Shown here: positions 24,318 through 34,526 of the stretch, one piece after another
Position numbering within the stretch: the first letter of the stretch is position 1
How the letters are laid out: each line of letters starts with the position of its first letter
Assembly: GCF_003231275.1 (NCBI RefSeq)
Contig: NZ_QKVL01000012.1
Span: 62,001-126,000, forward strand
From: Pseudomonas huaxiensis
GTDB taxonomy: Bacteria; Pseudomonadota; Gammaproteobacteria; Pseudomonadales; Pseudomonadaceae
Reading direction: 5' to 3'
DNA length: 64,000 nucleotides
Translations under genes and position numbers: made by a program
Notes under the pieces: model-generated
The model's input: the letters and a program-made list of their open reading frames with translations, nothing else
Database searches by the model: none
Told to the model about the DNA's origin: nothing

Positions 24318-25657
24318 GCGCCGACCTCCGCCGCCGCGCTGAAGCGGTTGGCCGGGCGCGGCAGACCGAGGTTTTCCCGCAGGGTGCGGCCCTCATATTC
24401 GCGGCGGAACAGCCCACGCGCCTGCAGCAGCGGGATTACCCGGTCGACGAAGGTGTCTATCGACCCCGGGTAATACGGGAAGAACACGTTGAAACCGTCG
24501 CAGGCGCGGCCCTGGAACCAGGTTTCGAAGCTGTCGGCGATGTCTTCGGGCGTACCTATGACCGGGTTGCCGCCGGCCAGGCGCAGATACAACTGGCGGA
24601 TGCTCAGGTTGTCGCGGCGGGCCAGTTCCAGCACCTGATCACGGCGACTGCCACGCTGGCCGGGCGGCGTTTCCGGCAGCGGACCGTCCAGGTCATGGCC
24701 GGACAGGTCGATGTCTTCGCCCAGGGTGTCGGCCAGCAGGCGCAGGCCCAGTACCGGGTCGATCAGCGCCTGGAATTCCTCGAACAGCGCCTGCGCCTGC
24801 TCGCGGGTTTCGCCGATAAAGGGGGTGACGCCGGGAAGAATCTTGATGTGCTCGGGGTCGCGGCCCAGCGCCGCTGCGCGCTGCTTGATGTCTTGGTAGA
24901 ACGCCTGCGCCGCCGGCAGTTCGTGGTGCGAGGCGAAGATCACCTCGGCGACCCGCGCCGCCAGGGCTTTGCCCGGTTCCGAGGCGCCGGCCTGGACCAG
25001 CACCGGGTGGCCCTGGGGCGGGCGCGCGACATTGAGCGGACCACGTACGGCGAAATGCGCGCCGCGGTGGTTGAGGGTGTGCAGTTTGTCCGGGTCGAAG
25101 TACTGGCCGCTGGCTTTGTCGCGGGGGAAGGCGTCGTCGTCCCAACTGTCCCAGAGGCCCTTGACCACGTCGTGGAACTCTTCGGCACGCTGATAGCGGT
25201 CGGCGTGCTCGATGTGGGTTTCGCGGCCGAAGTTCCAGGCTTCGTCGGAGACCACTGAGGTCACCAGGTTCCAGGCCGCGCGGCCCTTGGACAGGTGGTC
25301 GAGGGAGGCGAACTTGCGGGCGATGTGGTACGGCTCGTTGTAGCTGGTGGTGGCGGTGGCGATCAGGCCGATGCGTTCGGTGACCGCGGCCAGCGCCGCC
25401 ATCAAGGTCAGCGGCTCGAAGTGCTCGCCACGGGCGGTGCGGCTCAGGGCGTCGAGGTGGTGACCCCAGAGGGCGACCACATCGGCAACGAACAGGGCGT
25501 CGAACTTGCCGCGTTCGGCGCTGCGGGCAATGGCCTTGAAGTGCTCGAAATCCAGGCTGGCATCGGCCTGGGCCAGCGGATGGCGCCAGGCCGCGACGTG
25601 ATGGCCGCTGTTGGCGAGAAAGGCGCCCAGCTTGAGTTGATCGGTACGGCGGGTCAT
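24314..25657 (-). CDS. NtaA/SnaA/DszA-family FMN-dependent monooxygenase
   Basis: The 447-residue protein belongs to the nitrilotriacetate/pristinamycin/dibenzothiophene-sulfone monooxygenase family. Typical segments are LGAFLANSGHHVAAWRHP, GRAAWNLVTSVVSDEAWNFG and a C-terminal FPYYPGSIDTFVDRVIPLLQ. DszA and SfnG-like members cleave C-S bonds using FMNH2 and O2. The start at 25657 matches the family and lies 62 bp after the receptor stop; its stop overlaps the SurE-like start by ATGA. Being first after the receptor, it may act on the compound that the receptor imports. Confidence 0.85.
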   Translation of the reverse strand: MTRRTDQLKLGAFLANSGHHVAAWRHPLAQADASLDFEHFKAIARSAERGKFDALFVADVVALWGHHLDALSRTARGEHFEPLTLMAALAAVTERIGLIATATTSYNEPYHIARKFASLDHLSKGRAAWNLVTSVVSDEAWNFGRETHIEHADRYQRAEEFHDVVKGLWDSWDDDAFPRDKASGQYFDPDKLHTLNHRGAHFAVRGPLNVARPPQGHPVLVQAGASEPGKALAARVAEVIFASHHELPAAQAFYQDIKQRAAALGRDPEHIKILPGVTPFIGETREQAQALFEEFQALIDPVLGLRLLADTLGEDIDLSGHDLDGPLPETPPGQRGSRRDQVLELARRDNLSIRQLYLRLAGGNPVIGTPEDIADSFETWFQGRACDGFNVFFPYYPGSIDTFVDRVIPLLQARGLFRREYEGRTLRENLGLPRPANRFSAAAEVGA

Positions 25658-25719
25658 GGAATCGCGCTCCCGTGGGGTGACGAAATCCCTGCCGGCACCG
25701 ACGCCGGCAGGGCGGCGGG

Positions 25720-28140
<2,421 letters not shown>

Positions 28141-28206
28141 GGGGGGCTTACTCCGATGAGGTCAGTAGGGGCGGCTTGTTGGGGCAAGCTCTGGTGATGG
28201 GACAGG

Positions 28207-28222
28207 AGCAAGGGCTGTGCCA
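28207..28222 (-). promoter_or_regulatory. Sigma-54 promoter for the receptor-monooxygenase operon
   Basis: The minus strand reads TGGCACA-GCCC-TTGCT, nearly the consensus -24/-12 sequence. The 5' UTR would be about 55 bases. The first activator-like motif begins 53 bp upstream of this promoter, almost the same spacing as at 30845-30860. Confidence 0.85.
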
Positions 28223-28274
28223 TTCGGAAAAAGTCTTTTAAAACAGCGGTTTGATGCGGGATGGTGAGGTTGTG

Positions 28275-28322
28275 TGGTGATTTTTCAGCGGTGGCGGGGG
28301 CAGGGTGTTGGTTTTTCTACAG
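28275..28322. promoter_or_regulatory. Pair of putative activator sites between divergent sigma-54 promoters
   Basis: Two related motifs, TGGTGATTTTTCAGCG (from 28275) and TGTTGGTTTTTCTACAG (from 28306), are exactly 31 bp apart (about three helical turns) and in the same orientation. They lie between the divergent -24/-12 promoters. The same arrangement recurs at 30914 and 30945. Assignment as SfnR-like enhancer sites is inferred. Confidence 0.6.
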
Positions 28323-28388
28323 TGATCAGGCCAGCGCGGACGTATCGGGGTGCCGAGCCATCGTGATGGGCTGCACACCTGTCCCACA

Positions 28389-28404
28389 TGGCATATGACT
28401 TGCT
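28389..28404 (+). promoter_or_regulatory. Sigma-54 promoter for the P1-family amidase gene
   Basis: The plus strand reads TGGCATA-TGAC-TTGCT, with GG and GC elements at correct spacing, ending 43 bp before the ATG at 28448. It is divergent from the promoter at 28207-28222. Confidence 0.8.
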
Positions 28405-28447
28405 GAGGACCCTGGCACCACCACAACGATTTTCAGGATTCCCGCTT

Positions 28448-29452
28448 ATGCCGCTCCCCGGTCCTCGCAACGCTCTTACCGATATTCCCGGCCTGACCGT
28501 CGGCCACGCCACCGATCCCCAGGTCGATACCGGGGTCACGGTGATTCGCACCGACAGCGTCTGGACCGCCAGCGTCGATATCCGCGGCGGCGGGCCGGGC
28601 GGGCGGGAGACGGCGGCGCTGGAGCCGGAAAACATGGTTGGCCAGTTGCACGCGCTGGTATTCGCCGGCGGCTCGGTGTTCGGCCTCGGCGCCGCCGATG
28701 CGGTGGCGGCGGCGCTGTCCGTCGAAGGCGTCGGCCTGCATTTGAAAGCCGGTGCGCCGGCCATTCCGATCGTCCCCGCTGCGGTGCTGCACGACCTGGC
28801 CAACGGTGGCGACAAGCAATGGGGCCTGGAGCCGCCATACCGTCGCCTCGGCTTCGAAGCGCTGGCCAACAGTGCCAGTGACTTCGCCCTCGGTGCGGTC
28901 GGTGCAGGGCGCGGTGCCATGGCCGGGGTGTTGCAAGGCGGCCTCGGTTCGGCATCGCTGGATCTGGGTGACGGCCTGATCGTTGGCGCGCTGGTGGTCG
29001 CCAACCCCATTGGTTCGGTGTACATGCCCGACGGCAAGACCTTCTGGGCCTGGCCCTGGGAAATCGCTGGCGAGTTCGGCGGCGCCCGGCCGCAAGGCGA
29101 TCAGGATTGCAGCGATCCGATCCCGGAGCTGTCACGGTTGGACTCCATGGGTCGTCTGCAGGCCGGGGCCAATACCACGTTGGTAGTGGTGGCCAGCACT
29201 GCGCGGCTGAACACTGCCGAGTGCAAGCGGGTGGCGATCATGGCCCAGGACGGCATCGCCCGGGCGGTGCGTCCGGCGCACTTGCCGTTCGATGGCGACA
29301 CAGTGTTCGCCCTGGCTTCTGGCGCGGTGGAACTGGGCAGTGGCGCCCAGCGTCAGGTGCGCATTGGCAGCATCGGTTCGGCCGCCGCCGATTGCGTGGC
29401 CCGGGCGATTGCCCGGGGCGTGTTCGAAGCGCGTCGGGCTAGCGCTGGCTGA
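28448..29452 (+). CDS. P1 (S58) family aminopeptidase/amidase, DmpA/NylC-like
   Basis: The 334-residue N-terminal-nucleophile hydrolase is of the DmpA/NylC group, which cleaves itself to expose a Thr or Ser nucleophile. The likely autocleavage site is Asn242-Thr243 in GANTTLVVV, like Asn-Thr in NylC. Other family segments are GLTVGHATDP, FAGGSVFGL and VGAGRGAMAGV. These enzymes act on unusual amide bonds (beta-peptides, D-residues, nylon oligomers, cyclic oligomers). The start at 28448 was chosen for family fit. Its own -24/-12 promoter places it in the presumed sulfur regulon, where it may release sulfur from an amide-linked compound. It overlaps the convergent TPR gene by 14 bp. Confidence 0.88.
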   Translation: MPLPGPRNALTDIPGLTVGHATDPQVDTGVTVIRTDSVWTASVDIRGGGPGGRETAALEPENMVGQLHALVFAGGSVFGLGAADAVAAALSVEGVGLHLKAGAPAIPIVPAAVLHDLANGGDKQWGLEPPYRRLGFEALANSASDFALGAVGAGRGAMAGVLQGGLGSASLDLGDGLIVGALVVANPIGSVYMPDGKTFWAWPWEIAGEFGGARPQGDQDCSDPIPELSRLDSMGRLQAGANTTLVVVASTARLNTAECKRVAIMAQDGIARAVRPAHLPFDGDTVFALASGAVELGSGAQRQVRIGSIGSAAADCVARAIARGVFEARRASAG

Positions 29453-30806
29453 GCACCTGCTCGACCCGGTCCTCGGCCTGTCGGGCCAGGGCCGGCAAGG
29501 CCAGTTCACGATAAACCCGCGCCAGGCTGCGGTTGGTCGGTACGTCGAGAGCGTCGTAGCGGCGGCGCAGTTCCAGGATCTGCTGGGCGACTTCCCATTC
29601 ACCGCCGCGCAGCCGCGCATCCAGCTCGATCTGGGCGAACAGGTCGCGCTGGGCATGGCTGCCGCCAATCTCGTTGAGGCGCGGCAGACTGCCGGCGAGC
29701 AACCGCGCGGCCCGCGGGAAATCGCCACGGGCATGGGCCAGCAACGCTTCGGCCACCGGCAGGGTGACATCGGCCCAGGCCGCCCGACTGAAGCTCGGGG
29801 CCTGGTGGGCATGGATCCGCAGGGCTTGCAGCAGCAGATCCGCCTCTGGTTTGTCGGCCCGGGCCAGGCCGTAGAGGTATTGCAGGCTGAGGAAGGGTTG
29901 TACGGTGTCGGCGTGGCGTTTCTGCAGCCAGGGCGCCAGTTCCTGCCAGCGCTCGCCAACGTCGATACCGGCCACCTCCAGCCGCGCCAGCAGTGACACC
30001 GCGCCGATCTGGTCCTGGGAGTACTCGGGCAGGATGCCCCAGACATGCCGGTCATAGATTTCCAGCACCCGAGCCTCCTCGCCGCGGGCCAGGTAGAACA
30101 GCGCCAGGTGCCACCAGTTGTGGGTGTACATGAACGAATTCAGGCCCTGCCAATGAACCTTCACGCCTTCGAGAAAGGCGATGCCTTCGTCGATACGGCC
30201 TTCGGTCAGCATCACATGGGCCAGCGCATGCTGAGCCCAAGGCTCGCTCGGTTGCAGGGCCAGGGCCTGGCGCGCACTGGCTTCGGCCTCTTCGAGCAGG
30301 TGGCATTGCTCGTAGGCAAAGGCCAGCATGCCGTGGCTCTGGGCGATGTCCGGCGCCGCCGCCACCGCATTCAGGCCGATGCGCAGCAGCGCCGGCCAGT
30401 TGCCGCGATTGAATTCCACGTATTGGTTGAGCTTGGCGGCAAACAGGTCGCGCGGGTACTGCGCCTGCACGCGCCCGGCGAGTAGCAGCACCCGGTCGAG
30501 GTCGTCGGCGATCCACGCCTGCAACAGCGCCAGGTACAACGCCGCCCGCGGATGCAGCGGCTCTACGCTGGCCGCGCGCTGCCGATAACGCTCGGCCAGC
30601 GCCGGACCTTCGGGGGATTCGACGAACATCAGCAGGATGCCCGCCAGGGCGTTGCTCAGGGCGGATTCCGGATGGCGGTCGGCGCTGGCAAGGATGGCTT
30701 CGGCGCGGGGCTGGTAGCCGATGAAGCCGGCGATGAAGTCATCCAGGCCCTGACGCGCGTCGTGGTCGTCGGTATCGATGGGGTTGCCCAGGTAGTCGAG
30801 GGACAT
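29439..30806 (-). CDS. TPR-repeat protein of the TTC38 type
   Basis: The 455-residue, helical, soluble protein has tetratricopeptide-like repeats throughout (for example AQSHGMLAFAYEQCHLLEEAEASARQAL around residue 155). The segment NSFMYTHNWWHLALFYLARGE is reminiscent of the TTC38 family, conserved from bacteria to humans and of unknown biochemical role. The ATG at 30806 was preferred over a GTG three codons earlier. It has its own -24/-12 promoter 39 bp upstream, divergent from the ABC importer operon. Its partner in sulfur scavenging is not evident; it may be an accessory to the P1 amidase, whose gene it faces and overlaps. Confidence 0.75.
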   Translation of the reverse strand: MSLDYLGNPIDTDDHDARQGLDDFIAGFIGYQPRAEAILASADRHPESALSNALAGILLMFVESPEGPALAERYRQRAASVEPLHPRAALYLALLQAWIADDLDRVLLLAGRVQAQYPRDLFAAKLNQYVEFNRGNWPALLRIGLNAVAAAPDIAQSHGMLAFAYEQCHLLEEAEASARQALALQPSEPWAQHALAHVMLTEGRIDEGIAFLEGVKVHWQGLNSFMYTHNWWHLALFYLARGEEARVLEIYDRHVWGILPEYSQDQIGAVSLLARLEVAGIDVGERWQELAPWLQKRHADTVQPFLSLQYLYGLARADKPEADLLLQALRIHAHQAPSFSRAAWADVTLPVAEALLAHARGDFPRAARLLAGSLPRLNEIGGSHAQRDLFAQIELDARLRGGEWEVAQQILELRRRYDALDVPTNRSLARVYRELALPALARQAEDRVEQVLSQR

Positions 30807-30844
30807 GGTGCTCACACGTTCAGTGGTTCGAATTCAACTGACAG

Positions 30845-30860
30845 GGCAAACCCTGTGCCA
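30845..30860 (-). promoter_or_regulatory. Sigma-54 promoter for the TPR protein gene
   Basis: The minus strand reads TGGCACA-GGGT-TTGCC, matching the -24/-12 consensus with the exact spacing, 39 bp upstream of the ATG at 30806. The nearest activator-like motif starts 54 bp upstream of it. Confidence 0.78.
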
Positions 30861-30912
30861 GCGCGGTCAGGCCCGGGTTACGCGGCTATCCGCGAGCAGG
30901 CCGCTGCCGGCA

Positions 30913-30961
30913 CTGTTGCTTTTTCCACAGCCGCCGCTGGCAGGTGTGGCTTTTTCATCAC
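30913..30961. promoter_or_regulatory. Pair of putative activator sites between divergent sigma-54 promoters
   Basis: CTGTTGCTTTTTCCACAG (30913-30930) and GTGTGGCTTTTTCATCAC (30944-30961) are 31 bp apart, same orientation, each with partly inverted ends. The pair sits symmetrically, 52-53 bp from the -24/-12 promoter on each side. The first is nearly identical to the motif at 28305-28322. A role as SfnR-like enhancer sites is inferred. Confidence 0.65.
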
Positions 30962-31013
30962 TTCAGTGCCCGCAACGCGGCGTATCGCCAGGCTTTACGG
31001 GATGCGCAGGCCG

Positions 31014-31029
31014 TGGCACAGCGCTTGCT
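31014..31029 (+). promoter_or_regulatory. Sigma-54 promoter for the ABC importer operon
   Basis: TGGCACA-GCGC-TTGCT is a near-perfect -24/-12 element ending 43 bp before the ATG at 31073, the same distance as at the amidase gene. Confidence 0.88.
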
Positions 31030-31072
31030 AAAACCCTTGGCACAGTCGCTGGACCATTGCCAAGGAGTCACC

Positions 31073-32692
31073 ATGCCCAGTCACCCTCATCGTCAGTCAT
31101 CCCGGGTCGGGCCGCGTCATCTGCTCAAGGGGCTGGGCGTCGCCATGCTGGCCTGCGCCGCGCTGCTGACCGGCAGCGTCCAGGCCGAACCGCGCGACGG
31201 CGGCGTGCTCAACCTCGTCGCCCAGCCCGAGCCGCCGTCGTTGATGCACGGCGTGGTCACCCATGTCTCGACCCAGTACGTCAGCGGCAAGGTCCTGCAG
31301 GGCTTGTTGACCTTCGACACCGCGCTCACGCCGCAGCCAGTGCTCGCCAAGTCCTGGAAGGTGTCGGCGGACGGCCTGACGTACACCTTCGATTTGCAGC
31401 CAGACGTCAAATGGCATGACGGCGAGCCGCTCAGCGAGCAGGACGTGCTGTTCAGCTTCAACACCTTCTACCCGGACGTGGACAAGCGCGTCGGGAGCGT
31501 TTTCGAGGAGTATGTGGCGTCGATCGACTCGAGCGCGCCGCTGCAAGTCACCTTCCACCTGAAAAAGCCTTTCGCGCCGTTGCTGTCGCTGCTGGGCAGC
31601 GGCCTGCGTCCGGTGGTGCCGAAGCACCTCTACGAGGGCACCGATTTTCGCGCCAATCCTTACAACCTGAAGCCGGTGGGCACCGGGCCGTTCGTCTTCC
31701 AGGAATGGAAGCGCGGCGCCTGGATCAAGCTGGCGAAGAACCCCGACTACTGGAAAAAGGGCCTGCCGCATCTGGATGCGGTGATCTTCCATGTGATCCC
31801 GGATGGCTCGTCGCGGGCCGCAGCCTTCGAACGCAACGACGTGCAGGTACTACGCGGCGGCGACGCCGATTATTCCGACCTCAAGCGCCTCAGTGCGCTG
31901 CCGGACGTGACCGCGTCCGACAAGGGTTGGGAACTGTACGCCGGGCTGGCCTTCCTGCAGATCAACACGCGCAAGCCGCCGCTGGATAACCCCAAGGTGC
32001 GCCAGGCGATCCTCTACGCGCTGAACCGCGATTTCATCGTCAACAACATCTTCTTCGGTGCCGGTCAGGTGGCCCGGGGGCCGTTCGCCGCCGGCTCGCC
32101 GTACCACGACCCGCAACTGCCGCAATACGCCCATGATCTGAAAAAGGCCAAGGCACTGATCGCCGAGTCCGGCGTCGATGTCGGTGCGGTGCGTATCCGC
32201 CTGCTCAATGGCGAGAAGGGCGGCGCCTGGGAGCGGCTGGCCGAGTACACCAAGCAGGTGCTGCAGCCGTTGGGCTTCAAGGTCCAGGTGGTGACGTCCG
32301 ACGCCGCGACCTGGTTCCAGCGGGTCAGCGACTGGGACTTCGATCTGACCTACAACTTCATCTTCCAGATCGGCGACCCGTACCTGACCAACGCTTACCT
32401 GTACCGCAGCGACTACATCCTCAAGACCTCGCCCTTCGCCAATGTCGGCGGCTACAGCAACCCCGAGGTGGACCGCCTGTGGCGTCAGGTGGCCGATACT
32501 CCCGAGGGCGCCGAGCGGCAGAAAACCTATGGCCAGCTCGAGAATCTGCTGAACGACGAGTTGCCGATCGCGCCGATCTTCGAGATGCGCTACCCGACGC
32601 TGTACCACACGCAGGTGCACAACCTGCTGCGCACCGCTACCAGCCTCAATGAAGACTACGAGAGCGTCTACCTCGACGCCCCGGCGCCATGA
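31073..32692 (+). CDS. ABC importer substrate-binding protein (peptide/nickel family 5)
   Basis: The 539-residue periplasmic binding protein of the DppA/OppA family has a signal peptide ending near VQAEPRDGG and core motifs typical of the family (VLAKSWKVSADGLTYTFDL, VGTGPFVFQEW, KVRQAILYALNRD). The start at 31073 follows AAGGAG. It is the first gene of an operon with two permeases, a double ATPase, a monooxygenase and a hydrolase. Family members bind peptides, glutathione, opines and other organics. The sigma-54 promoter and monooxygenase partner suggest a sulfur-containing organic substrate. Confidence 0.9.
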   Translation: MPSHPHRQSSRVGPRHLLKGLGVAMLACAALLTGSVQAEPRDGGVLNLVAQPEPPSLMHGVVTHVSTQYVSGKVLQGLLTFDTALTPQPVLAKSWKVSADGLTYTFDLQPDVKWHDGEPLSEQDVLFSFNTFYPDVDKRVGSVFEEYVASIDSSAPLQVTFHLKKPFAPLLSLLGSGLRPVVPKHLYEGTDFRANPYNLKPVGTGPFVFQEWKRGAWIKLAKNPDYWKKGLPHLDAVIFHVIPDGSSRAAAFERNDVQVLRGGDADYSDLKRLSALPDVTASDKGWELYAGLAFLQINTRKPPLDNPKVRQAILYALNRDFIVNNIFFGAGQVARGPFAAGSPYHDPQLPQYAHDLKKAKALIAESGVDVGAVRIRLLNGEKGGAWERLAEYTKQVLQPLGFKVQVVTSDAATWFQRVSDWDFDLTYNFIFQIGDPYLTNAYLYRSDYILKTSPFANVGGYSNPEVDRLWRQVADTPEGAERQKTYGQLENLLNDELPIAPIFEMRYPTLYHTQVHNLLRTATSLNEDYESVYLDAPAP

Positions 32693-33681
32693 GTGCGCTG
32701 CTGTTCCTCGGCGCGCGCCTGGGCCGCGCCGGGCTGATGGTGCTTGGGGTGCTGGTGCTCGCGTTCCTGCTGATCCGCCTGGCGCCGGGTGATCCGGCGC
32801 TGCTGATGGCCGGTGAAGCCGGGGTCGATGACGCCGCGTTCATCGCCGACCTGCGCCAGGAGATGGGCCTGGACCTGCCGTTGGGCCAGCAATTGCTGAT
32901 CTACCTGGGCAAGGTGGCGCACCTCGACCTGGGGTATTCCTACCGTAACCAGACCCCGGTGTGGACCCTGCTGGCCGAGCGTCTGCCGGCGACCCTGAGC
33001 CTGATGGGCTCGGCATTTTTGCTGTCGTCGCTGCTCGGGGTGAGCCTCGGCGTGCTGGCGGCCCGCGCGCGGCAACGTCGGCACTGGCTGGACGGGGTGA
33101 TTTCCCAGGGTGCGCTGCTGCTCTATGCGATCCCTACGTTCTGGTTGTCGATGCTGCTGATCCTGCTGTTCTCGGTGAACCTCGACTGGCTGCCGGCGTT
33201 CGGCATGGAAACCGTGGCCCGCGAGCTGCACGGCGGCGCCTGGCTGGCGGACCGTCTGCGCCATCTGCTGCTGCCGTGCCTGTCGCTGAGCTTTCTGTTT
33301 CTTGCGCTGTATATCCACCTGACCCGCGCCGCCACACTCGAAGCGATGAACCAGGAATACGTCTACACCGCCCGGGCCAAGGGCCTGGCGCCGCGACGGA
33401 TTTTGCTGGTGCATGTGCTGCGCAATGCGCTGCTGCCGGTGGTGACCTTCGCCGGGCTGCAACTGGGCCAATTGGCCAGCGGCATGTTGCTGGTGGAAGT
33501 GGTTTATTCGTGGCCGGGCATCGGCCGGCTGATGTACGACGCCCTGGCCCAGCGCGACTACGGCGTATTGATGGGAGGTTTTCTGGTGATTTCGCTGCTG
33601 GTGGTCGGCTTCAACCTGCTGACCGACCTGGCCTGCCGCCTGCTTGATCCGCGCATTGGCGCCGGAGGGCAGGGCGCATGA
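32689..33681 (+). CDS. ABC importer permease (DppB-like)
   Basis: The 330-residue inner-membrane protein has about six spans and the DppB/OppB N-terminus (RLAPGDPALLMAGEAG). The cytoplasmic EAA loop, with the ARAKGLAPRRILLVHVLRNA pattern, docks on the ATPase. The ATG overlaps the stop of the binding-protein gene (ATGA), so translation is coupled. It pairs with the next permease to form the translocation path. Confidence 0.92.
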   Translation: MSALLFLGARLGRAGLMVLGVLVLAFLLIRLAPGDPALLMAGEAGVDDAAFIADLRQEMGLDLPLGQQLLIYLGKVAHLDLGYSYRNQTPVWTLLAERLPATLSLMGSAFLLSSLLGVSLGVLAARARQRRHWLDGVISQGALLLYAIPTFWLSMLLILLFSVNLDWLPAFGMETVARELHGGAWLADRLRHLLLPCLSLSFLFLALYIHLTRAATLEAMNQEYVYTARAKGLAPRRILLVHVLRNALLPVVTFAGLQLGQLASGMLLVEVVYSWPGIGRLMYDALAQRDYGVLMGGFLVISLLVVGFNLLTDLACRLLDPRIGAGGQGA

Positions 33682-34526
33682 GCCAGTCAAGCGTGACGCG
33701 ACGTTTTCTCGCGCAACCGTCGGCGCTGATCGGCGCCGCCTGGCTGCTGCTGGTGGCCTTGCTGGCCGTCGCAGCGCCGTGGATCAGCCAGGGTTCGCCC
33801 TGGGAAATGAACGCCCAGCCGATGCTCAAACCGTTGCAGGACGCCGGCCACTGGTTGGGCAGCGACCTGCTCGGGCGTGATCTGGGCAGCGGCTTGTTGT
33901 ACGGCGCCCGGGTATCGCTGGCGGTCGGTGTGCTGAGCAGCCTGGCGACCCTGCTGACCGGCCTGCTGGTTGGCGCACTTGCCGGCTACTTCGGCGGCTG
34001 GCTGGACGCCGTGCTGATGCGCCTGGCCGAGTTCTTCCAGATCATTCCGCAATTGGTGCTGGCGGTGATTCTGGTGGCGGTGCTGGAACCGTCCCTGGGT
34101 TCCATCGTCCTGGCTATTTCGCTGGTGGCCTGGCCTGCGGTGGCGCGGCTGGTGCGCGCCGAATTCCTCAGCCTGCGTCAGCGTGAATTCGTCCAGGCGG
34201 CGCGGGTGCTCGGGCAATCGCCGCTGGCCATCGTGTTCCAGCAGATTCTGCCCAATGCCCTGGCGCCGCTGCTGGTGACCATGACCTTCGTCATGGCCAC
34301 GGCGATCCTGACCGAGGCAGCGCTGGCCTTTCTCGGTCTCAGCGACCCCGAGGCCATGAGCTGGGGCTACATGATCAACGCGTCCCGTGGCCTGCTGCGC
34401 GAGGCCTGGTGGATGAGTCTGCTGCCGGGTCTGGCGATTCTGTTGTGTGTGCTGGCGGTCAACCGCGTCGGCGAGGGCCTGCGGGTCGCCTTCGAACCGG
34501 CCCGCCGGCCAGGAGATTCCCTATGA
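33678..34526 (+). CDS. ABC importer permease (DppC-like)
   Basis: The 282-residue permease is of the DppC/OppC type. It has the N-terminal LIGAAWLLLVALLAVAAPWIS span, then GSDLLGRDLGSGLLYGARVS, a signature of this subfamily, and an EAA loop at AARVLGQSPLAIVFQQILPN. It is coupled to both neighbours by ATGA overlaps at 33678-33681 and 34523-34526. Confidence 0.92.
   Translation: MSQSSVTRRFLAQPSALIGAAWLLLVALLAVAAPWISQGSPWEMNAQPMLKPLQDAGHWLGSDLLGRDLGSGLLYGARVSLAVGVLSSLATLLTGLLVGALAGYFGGWLDAVLMRLAEFFQIIPQLVLAVILVAVLEPSLGSIVLAISLVAWPAVARLVRAEFLSLRQREFVQAARVLGQSPLAIVFQQILPNALAPLLVTMTFVMATAILTEAALAFLGLSDPEAMSWGYMINASRGLLREAWWMSLLPGLAILLCVLAVNRVGEGLRVAFEPARRPGDSL

Noticed and set aside
28412..28430. 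A second TGGCACC sequence upstream of the P1 amidase as a sigma-54 promoter
   Set aside because: It lacks the GC at -12 with correct spacing, unlike the match at 28389-28404.
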